DNA of 64,000 nucleotides from Oceanimonas aquatica (GTDB taxonomy: Bacteria > Pseudomonadota > Gammaproteobacteria > Enterobacterales > Aeromonadaceae). The DNA lies in NCBI RefSeq assembly GCF_030732065.1, contig NZ_JAVBHX010000006.1:62001-126000 (forward strand), in the 5' to 3' direction. The position numbers were made by a program, and so were the translations under genes. The notes beneath the pieces were generated by a model, which did no database searches, was not told the DNA's origin, and saw nothing but the letters and a program-made list of their open reading frames with translations. Shown one piece after another: positions 58,402-64,000 of the stretch (its first letter is position 1; each line of letters begins with the position of its first letter).

Positions 58402-58405
58402 GATC

Positions 58406-58891
58406 CTACAGCCAGCTTATCAGCCAGCGTCTGAGCAGCATGCCCGGCAATGTGGTGAAACCGGTGGTGGCCAATTTCAGCTCGCCCTGGTGCACCACCA
58501 TCAGGGTGGGGGTGACGCCAATGCTCAAGCTGCGCGCCAGCCGGTTGTCGGCGTCGTTAATCACCGCAAAGTCATACCCTTTTCCGCGCATATACGCCGT
58601 GACCCTGGCATCGCTGCCCGAGGCGATGGCAATGCTCATGACCGGGCCGGGCACCAGGTTCACCATGGGGGAAACCAGCCGGCAGATGCCGCACCAGCTG
58701 GCCCACACATAGAGCAGCACGGGCTCACTGTGGCTTTGGGCGGCCAGATCCACCGCCTGGCCTTTCAGGGTGATCTGTTCGCCCAGTATGCCGGCCGAGG
58801 CAGGCAGATCCCGGCTGCGCCACAGATCCACCGCCGTCATGAGCACCAGCCCCACCAGGCCATAGCCCAGCCACCGTGTCAGTGACCTCAT
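58406..58891 (-). CDS. scsD: Membrane-anchored thioredoxin-like protein (ScsD type)
   Basis: The 161-residue protein has one N-terminal membrane helix (WLGYGLVGLVLMTAVDLW) and a periplasmic TlpA/thioredoxin-like domain with the redox motif WASWCGICRLVSP and the cis-Pro GVTPTLMVV. It would receive electrons from ScsB. It overlaps the scsB stop by four bases. In Salmonella scs genes confer copper and peroxide tolerance. Confidence 0.85.
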   Translation of the reverse strand: MRSLTRWLGYGLVGLVLMTAVDLWRSRDLPASAGILGEQITLKGQAVDLAAQSHSEPVLLYVWASWCGICRLVSPMVNLVPGPVMSIAIASGSDARVTAYMRGKGYDFAVINDADNRLARSLSIGVTPTLMVVHQGELKLATTGFTTLPGMLLRRWLISWL

Positions 58892-60927
58892 TGGGCGGCA
58901 TCCAGCGCCGACAGCACCCGCTCCGTGGTCAGCAATACCTCCAGCTCCCGGCCGTCGGGCAAACCCGGGCCAAACACCTGATTAAAGGGAATGCCGGCCC
59001 GGCCGTGAGCGCGCAGGTAGTCGGTGATCACCGGATCGGGACGAGTCCAGTCGCCGCGCATCAGCACCACATTGGGCTGTTGCAGGGCGCTGTACACCGG
59101 ATCCCGCTGGATCACGCCAATCTTGTTGGCCTGGCAGGTAATGCACCAGTCGGCGGTAATGTCCACGAATACCCGGTTGCCGGCGGCCACTTCCCGTTCG
59201 ATGCGGGGAATGTCCAGGGGCTGCCAGGCCAGCTCCGGCTTGGCCGGGCTGACCCAGCGCTCCTGAGTCAGCAGTGCCACGCCGCCGAGCACGGCACCGG
59301 CCAGGCTGAGCCCGGCCAGGCCAAACACCAGCGCCTGGGCGCCGTGGCGACGCAGCAGTGACCACAGCGGCAGCACCACCAGCAGAGTGCCCAGTAACAG
59401 GCTCAAGGTAGAGCCCAGGGTGGAAGAAAGCAGCGACAGCAACCACAGGCTGGTGGCCAGCAACATGAGGCCAAACAGCCACTTGACCTTCACCATCCAG
59501 GGGCCGGGGGTGGGCATAAAGCGCACAAAGCCCGGAAAGGCCGCCAGCAGCAGCCAGGGCAGGGCCATGCCCAGCCCCAGACCGGTAAAGATGGCAATCA
59601 ATATTAACGGTGAGGACGCCAGCGCCGCGGCCACTGCCGTGCCCAGAAAGGGCGCACTGCAGGGCGTGGCCAGCAGGGTGGCGAACATGCCCTGCATCAG
59701 ATGGCTGCCGCCGCCGCCGGGGCCCGTGGCCAGCCAGGTGCTAAGCCGGCTGGGCAGGTGAATTTCAAACAGGCCAAACAGGTTGAGGGAAAACAGTGCG
59801 GTGACCGCCAGCATAAAGCCGATAAAGCCCGGCTGCTGAAACTGGATGCCCCAGCCCAGTTGCGCGCCGGACCAGGTCAGCGCCAGCATAAAGGCGGCCA
59901 GTCCCCAGAACGACAGCAGAATGCCGGCGGCCGAAAGCAGCAGCGGCCGGCGCACCTCGGCGCGGCTGCGATGGCCCAGCAGCAGGCTGTTGAGCTTGAG
60001 CCCCAGCACCGGCAACACGCAGGGCATGATGTTGAGAACAAGGCCACCCAGCAGGGCATAGCCGAGCGCCAGCCACAGCCCGGGCTGCGTGCTGCTGTTC
60101 GGCAGGGCGCCCCTGGCCAGGGTCACGCTCAGCTCTTCGGCCAGGTTGGTGTCGGCCACGGTCACGGTGAGGGACTCGCCGTCAAGGTTGAGCCCGGGAT
60201 CCCAGCTGCTGACCAGAAAGCGGGCGTCCAGCCGGTCGCCGTCCACGCTGAGATCGGGCTGACTGAACACCGAGGTGTCGGTGTCGTCGATAAACACCAC
60301 CGGCTCATTCCAGCCGGCGGGGTTCTCAAGGATCACCGAGACCCGTTCCTGGCTGGCATCCCAGCGGCCGTCGGTCGCCTGTATGCGGCTGGCCGGGCGC
60401 GGCACTCGGGACAGGGCCTGCTGAAACGCGTGGTTGGTGGTTTCATTCAGGGCAAGACCGGGATCGAGCGGCAGCGACAGGGAATACTCGGTGAGCACGC
60501 AGATGGTGGTACAGCTCGGCAGGGTCAGGGTGGCGTTCAGCATCGCCGGCTGGCCGGCATTCGCCGGCGTGATCAGCAGCGGAAAGTTTACATCGTGCTG
60601 ATAGCCCTGGGTTTCTATGCCCAGCAGGTGAAAGCGGTCGGGCAGGGGCCAGCGCCAGTCCAGCCCGGCAATGTTTTGCGAGTCCTGCCACTCCAGCCGG
60701 GGCGCAATGCCACCTTCACCGGGGGAGCGCCAGTAGGTTTTCCAGTCGTCGGCCAGTTTTACCTGCAGCAGGGCGGCATATTGTCCGCTGGTATCATTCA
60801 GCGGGCCGTTTTGCACCAGCCGCACCTGCACCGGTGGATGGTCGGGGGACTGCAGCCAGCCGGTGTCGGCGGCGTGCGCGGTCAGGCTGGCAAGCAGCAG
60901 TAAGCACAGTGAAAAAAGTCGGTACAC
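58888..60927 (-). CDS. scsB: Transmembrane thiol-disulfide interchange protein ScsB (DsbD-like)
   Basis: This 679-residue reductant conduit across the inner membrane has a signal peptide and a periplasmic alpha domain (CysXXXCys in LPSCTTICVLT), then about eight helices with the membrane Cys pair (NIMPCVLPVLGLK and ATPCSAPFLGT). A C-terminal thioredoxin domain has VDITADWCITCQ. The GTG start at 60927 (VYRLFSLCLLLL) has GGAGA upstream; an earlier in-frame start is less likely. No scsC, its usual soluble partner, is seen here. Confidence 0.88.
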   Translation of the reverse strand: MYRLFSLCLLLLASLTAHAADTGWLQSPDHPPVQVRLVQNGPLNDTSGQYAALLQVKLADDWKTYWRSPGEGGIAPRLEWQDSQNIAGLDWRWPLPDRFHLLGIETQGYQHDVNFPLLITPANAGQPAMLNATLTLPSCTTICVLTEYSLSLPLDPGLALNETTNHAFQQALSRVPRPASRIQATDGRWDASQERVSVILENPAGWNEPVVFIDDTDTSVFSQPDLSVDGDRLDARFLVSSWDPGLNLDGESLTVTVADTNLAEELSVTLARGALPNSSTQPGLWLALGYALLGGLVLNIMPCVLPVLGLKLNSLLLGHRSRAEVRRPLLLSAAGILLSFWGLAAFMLALTWSGAQLGWGIQFQQPGFIGFMLAVTALFSLNLFGLFEIHLPSRLSTWLATGPGGGGSHLMQGMFATLLATPCSAPFLGTAVAAALASSPLILIAIFTGLGLGMALPWLLLAAFPGFVRFMPTPGPWMVKVKWLFGLMLLATSLWLLSLLSSTLGSTLSLLLGTLLVVLPLWSLLRRHGAQALVFGLAGLSLAGAVLGGVALLTQERWVSPAKPELAWQPLDIPRIEREVAAGNRVFVDITADWCITCQANKIGVIQRDPVYSALQQPNVVLMRGDWTRPDPVITDYLRAHGRAGIPFNQVFGPGLPDGRELEVLLTTERVLSALDAAQ

Positions 60928-60979
60928 GTTAAATTCTCCGGTCGTCAACGCCAAGCATAAGATGAGAGGGCCTTGACTG

Positions 60980-61327
60980 TCATTCCCGGAATACGCAAAG
61001 CACCAGATGGCGCCGCTGTTCGGGCACCGGCTCGGGAGGCGGCACGGGCCGGCGGCCAGGGCGGCCGGCCGGAGCCAGCCACCAGCAGAGCAGGGCGATC
61101 AGGCCCAGCAACAGACTGTCGGCGTGATCCCAGAACTTGGTGAGCAACTGCTCCGACAGCGAGCAGCCTTCACTGTCGGCCGTGCCGGCAGTGTCATGGG
61201 GTTGTTCTACCTGGGCCTGCTGGCCACAGTGGTCCATGAGGCCGATGCGCTGGCCCAGGCAGAGCACGCCCACCAGCAGTACCAGTGCAATGGCCACACG
61301 GCCACGGTTCAGCCCAGTGCCAGCCAC
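60980..61327 (-). CDS. Small ScsA-like membrane protein (tentative)
   Basis: The 115-residue product has two hydrophobic segments (VAIALVLLVGVLCLGQRIG and SLLLGLIALLCWWLAPAG). A Cys-containing loop lies between them (DHCGQQ and SEGCSLSEQL), and an arginine/proline-rich tail ends RRHLVLCVFRE. Location ahead of scsB and the tail shape suggest an ScsA-like copper-tolerance protein. The GTG start overlaps the upstream exporter gene by 19 bases with GGGAG upstream. Confidence in the family name is low. Confidence 0.6.
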   Translation of the reverse strand: MAGTGLNRGRVAIALVLLVGVLCLGQRIGLMDHCGQQAQVEQPHDTAGTADSEGCSLSEQLLTKFWDHADSLLLGLIALLCWWLAPAGRPGRRPVPPPEPVPEQRRHLVLCVFRE

Positions 61328-61911
61328 AGAGCGACTCCCAGCATCAGGCTGCCGGCAATGCGGTTCATCAGCTGAACCTTGCCTTTTTGCTGCAGCACCC
61401 GGCTGAGGGTGCGGCCGCCGCTGGCGTACAGCAGCAGGCAGATAAATTCCAGGGTCAGAATGATCGACACCAGGGTGGCCAGCTGGCCGGCCAGGGGCGC
61501 CTGGTTATTGATAAAGGGGGGCAGCAGGGCGATAAAAAAGGCCCAGCCCTTGGGGTTGGCAATGGCGGTCACAAAGCCCTGGCTGATCAGGGTGGCGGCG
61601 GGAATATGGCGCGGGCCGGCGTCCATCGGACTCAGGGCCAGCTTGCCCCGGGAGCGCCACAACTGAATGCCGAGCCAGGCCAGGTACAGGCCGCCGCCGT
61701 ACTTGAGCAGCAGAAACAGCTCGGGGTATTGCAGCATCAGCGCGGCCACACCGATCACCGCCAGGCAGGCCACCAGGCCCACACCGGCGAGCTCGCCCAG
61801 CATCATCCACAGGGCGCGCTTCACCCCGACCGTCATGCCCAGAGACAGGGCCAGGGTCATGCACATGCCGGGGGTGATCGACACAAAGAAAAAGGTGGGA
61901 ACAAACACCAT
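61309..61911 (-). CDS. LysE/RhtB-family exporter
   Basis: The 200-residue protein has six helices with the family start TFFFVSITPGMCMTLALSLG, KYGGGLYLAWLGIQLWRS and ANPKGWAFFIALLPPFI. These fit the RhtB branch (homoserine, threonine or leucine exporters). The substrate is unknown. It is first of a probable operon with the ScsA-like gene, scsB and scsD, an unusual partner for redox genes. Confidence 0.85.
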   Translation of the reverse strand: MVFVPTFFFVSITPGMCMTLALSLGMTVGVKRALWMMLGELAGVGLVACLAVIGVAALMLQYPELFLLLKYGGGLYLAWLGIQLWRSRGKLALSPMDAGPRHIPAATLISQGFVTAIANPKGWAFFIALLPPFINNQAPLAGQLATLVSIILTLEFICLLLYASGGRTLSRVLQQKGKVQLMNRIAGSLMLGVALWLALG

Positions 61912-62027
61912 TAAAACTGTCGCGTTAATAGGTCACCTGCCTGACAATATCGCTGAAGTTAAACACAATCTGCGCCATTGTAGGTCAGGTGCCGTATATT
62001 AAGCCAGCCTTGATAGTGGGGATTGCA

Positions 62028-62573
62028 TCAGTCGCTGAAGCGGGGGCTGAACACCAGCCGGCCGGGGGCGATGTCCATGGCCACAGGCACATTTTTCAGC
62101 CAGCTGTAGCGGCCGTCGTCGAGCCGGTACACCGGCTGGTTTTCCAGTACGGCGCGCACCAGCTGCATCATGCCCGCCGAGGCGGCTCCCACATCGCCCT
62201 GATAGCCAAAGGCGTTGACCCGGCTTTGCAGCAGGTCGAGATCCCGAATAAAGATGGCGTTTTTCTGCCGGTCGTACACCGGGCGGCCTTCAATCTGCAG
62301 ATCCAGGGCGGCGGGAAAGCGGGCAATCAGGGCATTGATGGCGGTTTCGCCACGAATGTCAAGGCGCACTACCTGACGGTTGTCGGGCCCGATGGTGAGG
62401 TCGAGTTCGTCGATGCGGGTTTCCACCAGCCCCTGGGTAAAGCGGGGCGCCTGCTCTTCCAGTTGGGTGTAGAGCGCCTTTTCCAGCTCGGTTTCGGAGA
62501 CACTGTACTGGCTGAAACTGGCGCAGGCGCTCAGTAGCAGCGCACTCAGGGCAAGGGTAAGAGTTCTGAACAT
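62028..62573 (-). CDS. YceB-like lipoprotein (DUF1439)
   Basis: The 181-residue protein has a lipoprotein signal with LSAC (Cys17) and a mature part matching DUF1439 lipoproteins: SVSETELEKALYTQLE, TRIDELDLTIGPD, VRLDIRGETAINAL and GRPVYDRQKNAIFIRDLDL. The fold resembles lipid-binding tubular proteins, and the role is unknown. AGAGGTAA lies a few bases before the ATG. Confidence 0.82.
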   Translation of the reverse strand: MFRTLTLALSALLLSACASFSQYSVSETELEKALYTQLEEQAPRFTQGLVETRIDELDLTIGPDNRQVVRLDIRGETAINALIARFPAALDLQIEGRPVYDRQKNAIFIRDLDLLQSRVNAFGYQGDVGAASAGMMQLVRAVLENQPVYRLDDGRYSWLKNVPVAMDIAPGRLVFSPRFSD

Positions 62574-62589
62574 GGTGTTACCTCTTTAA

Positions 62590-62656
62590 AAAGTGTGAGG
62601 AGTGAGGGGAAGGGGTGAGAAGACCCCATTTATCCCTCACACTTTACTCCTCACCG
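62590..62656. repeat. GTGAGGAGTGAGG-type intergenic repeat
   Basis: AAGTGTGAGGAGTGAGGGG and the opposing CCCTCACACTTTACTCCTCA form an imperfect hairpin with shuffled arms. It relates to 45975-46045 and lies between yaiI and the YceB-like gene. Confidence 0.6.
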
Positions 62657-62659
62657 TCG

Positions 62660-63097
62660 TTAACGCAGCAGCCGATCGAGCTGGTTGGCAAAGACCTGGC
62701 GGTCGGCCTGGCTCAGGGTGGGCGGGCCGCCGGTCTGCACGCCGCTGGCGCGCAGGGTATCCATAAAGTCGCGCATGGTCAGCTTGGCGCGAATGGTACC
62801 TCTGTCAAAGCGCTCACCCCGGGGGCTCAGTACCTCGGCGCCCTTGTCCAGGGCCTCGGCCGCCAGGGGAATATCGGCGGTGATCAGCAGATCGCCGGGC
62901 TCAATACGTTGCACTATCTCGTTATCGGCTACGTCAAAGCCTTTCGCGACCTGCAGCTGGCGCACCAGTTTTGACGCCGGCACCGGCAGCGCATGGTTGG
63001 CCACCAGGATCATTGGTGTGCCGGTACGCTCGGCGGCGCGCAGCAAAATCTCCCGAATGACCTTGGGACAGGCGTCCGCATCCACCCAGATCTGCAT
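62660..63097 (-). CDS. yaiI: UPF0178 family protein YaiI
   Basis: The 145-residue DUF188 protein starts [21 protein letters not shown], followed by [27 protein letters not shown] and [18 protein letters not shown], all conserved. The PIN-like fold suggests a nuclease, but activity is not established. Its ATG shares one base with the stop of the upstream DUF2750 gene. Confidence 0.92.
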   Translation of the reverse strand: MQIWVDADACPKVIREILLRAAERTGTPMILVANHALPVPASKLVRQLQVAKGFDVADNEIVQRIEPGDLLITADIPLAAEALDKGAEVLSPRGERFDRGTIRAKLTMRDFMDTLRASGVQTGGPPTLSQADRQVFANQLDRLLR

Positions 63098-63498
63098 CAG
63101 TTACGCCGCCCCAGTGACTTTTTGCGATCCAGGGCGTCTTTCAGTTCATAAGGGTCTACCACCACGCCGGTTTCGTTGGGGGTGGGGAACACCGCCACCA
63201 GCAGTTCGTCGTCGGTCATGCCCGGCACCCAGCGCTTGAGCCACACATTCAGGCTGATGGCCTCGGGGATGCAGTGTTGCCAGTCACCCTCTGCCCAGTC
63301 CCGCGCGAAGTCGGCATGGGGCCACACCGGAATGCAGTCTTCGTCATCGTCTGTGGTCAGCATCATGCAGCCGTGCTCGTCGGTCAGGATCCAGATTTCA
63401 TCCTGCTCGCACACCCGGTTGACGAAATGGTTGAAACGCTCGTCATCGCGCAGGGCGAGCACGGCGGCCTTGTCTTGTTCGGTGAGGGAATAACTCAT
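63097..63498 (-). CDS. DUF2750 family protein
   Basis: The 133-residue acidic protein has [37 protein letters not shown], and [20 protein letters not shown], matching DUF2750. The function is unknown. It is translationally coupled to yaiI (TGATG), suggesting a shared transcript. Confidence 0.88.
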   Translation of the reverse strand: MSYSLTEQDKAAVLALRDDERFNHFVNRVCEQDEIWILTDEHGCMMLTTDDDEDCIPVWPHADFARDWAEGDWQHCIPEAISLNVWLKRWVPGMTDDELLVAVFPTPNETGVVVDPYELKDALDRKKSLGRRN

Positions 63499-63531
63499 GC
63501 AACTTCTCGCTAAGGGATATGTGACGCATGT

Positions 63532-63732
63532 TCACATTGCCGCCCCGGTCTTGTCCAGCTTCGCCTTGTCAAAGCGGCGCCAGGCCTGCTCGTGAAAGAA
63601 ATAGGCCACGGTGTTGATCATGGGCTCCACCAGGGCGATAAGACCGCCTACCAGCAGGCTGCCGGACAGCAGCCAGGCCACACTGAAGGCCACGGTAAAA
63701 TGCACCAGGGCAAAGGTCAGGGTCTTGTACAT
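63532..63732 (-). CDS. DUF2061 small membrane protein
   Basis: The 66-residue protein has two hydrophobic helices (ALVHFTVAFSVAWLLSG and LVGGLIALVEPMINTVAYFF) and the HEQAWRRFDK end typical of DUF2061. The ATG at 63732 has AAGGAG seven bases upstream. A Fur-box-like site is 33 bases upstream, so it may be iron-regulated. Confidence 0.88.
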   Translation of the reverse strand: MYKTLTFALVHFTVAFSVAWLLSGSLLVGGLIALVEPMINTVAYFFHEQAWRRFDKAKLDKTGAAM

Positions 63733-63765
63733 GACACACTCCTTATGCGTCGAAGTTATGGTATA

Positions 63766-63781
63766 GATAATAATGATTATC
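63766..63781. promoter_or_regulatory. Probable Fur box
   Basis: GATAATAATGATTATC is a near-perfect inverted repeat that fits the Fur consensus (GATAATGATAATCATTATC family). It lies just upstream of the DUF2061 gene and may also affect the diverging DAHP synthase gene at 63946. Confidence 0.65.
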
Positions 63782-63945
63782 ACTTAATTCGCTAATCGTT
63801 CTTTTTTATCGGGCCCATTGGTGTTTCCTGTCAAACAAATGGCGTGCGGCGGCAATCCAGCGTTTACAGCCGGTCCCCGCTCGGGATAGATTGAAAACAG
63901 TTTTTAATACGGGCCAGGGGCTCATCAGTACAAGCAGGGTTGCTC

Positions 63946-64000
63946 ATGCATTTTCAGACCGACGATATCCGCATTAACGAAATCAAAGAATTACTGCCAC
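63946..64000 (+). CDS. aroG: DAHP synthase (3-deoxy-7-phosphoheptulonate synthase), 5' fragment
   Basis: Only the first 18 codons are in the window (MHFQTDDIRINEIKELLP). They match the start of AroG/AroF-type DAHP synthases (E. coli AroG: MNYQNDDLRIKEIKELLPP). The enzyme starts the shikimate pathway and is usually feedback-regulated by an aromatic amino acid; which one cannot be told from this fragment. CAGGG lies about five bases before the ATG. Weak TyrR-box-like sequence occurs near 63892. Confidence 0.8.
   Translation, partial: MHFQTDDIRINEIKELLP

Noticed and set aside
63860-63910. TyrR boxes before the DAHP synthase gene
   Set aside because: TGAAAACAGTTTTTAATA and GGCAATCCAGCGTTTACA match TGTAAAN6TTTACA only partly, too weak for a feature call.

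Overview
The window looks like the chromosome of a marine or brackish gammaproteobacterium close to the Aeromonadaceae (Oceanimonas, Oceanisphaera or Zobellella type). The GC content is high, with an Escherichia-like gene order (ribE-nusB-thiL-pgpA; xseB-ispA-dxs with thiI; panE/yajQ/ampG/yajG/bolA; dinB-pepD-gpt-frsA-crl-proBA). It also has typical marine sodium-energetics genes: a complete nqrABCDEF-apbE-nqrM operon, pomAB Na+-type flagellar stator genes and a second, N-type ATP synthase. The genus is an inference; there is no rRNA or tRNA in the window.

Layout. 97-2481: riboflavin/thiamine/NusB/PgpA operon. 2482-25642: an accessory block between two conserved housekeeping clusters. It holds a peptide-type ABC transporter operon (3044-8364) flanked by about 145-bp direct repeats, an unknown polytopic membrane protein, a 31-residue membrane peptide, a second elongation factor G, an N-ATPase operon (atpD-C-Q-B-E-F-A-G, 12613-18739), a five-cassette integron-type array without a visible integrase (19465-22946), a RetSat/CrtISO-like oxidoreductase and an ArgO/LysE exporter. 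25643-38514: dxs-ispA-xseB, pomAB, thiI, panE, yajQ, ampG, a cyclophilin, yajG, rlmG, alkB and bolA. 38515-45972: Na+-NQR operon. 45973-58371: two chemoreceptors, dinB, pepD, gpt, frsA, crl, proBA and small unknowns. 58406-63732, all minus strand: scsD-scsB-(scsA-like)-lysE, a YceB-like lipoprotein, yaiI, DUF2750 and DUF2061. A 5' fragment of a DAHP synthase gene ends the window.

The most unusual part is the cassette array. Four attC sites are read with confidence because each cassette's 3' R'' box is complementary to its own 5' R' box (three of four exactly). The cargo includes a GIY-YIG nuclease domain joined to an EVE/PUA-like reader domain, a small PD-(D/E)XK-like nuclease, an unrecognised alpha/beta protein, an AT-rich polytopic membrane protein and a MAPEG protein. 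A defence function is plausible for part of it but is an inference.

A second theme is intergenic repeats. Several gaps hold doublets: two inverted copies of a short 'TCATTCCCGCGAAGGCGGGA'-like palindrome, resembling REPINs. A third theme is sodium. NQR exports Na+, PomAB uses it, and the N-ATPase belongs to a family argued to pump Na+ or H+; its c subunit here keeps Glu, Ser and Tyr ligands but lacks the helix-1 Gln.
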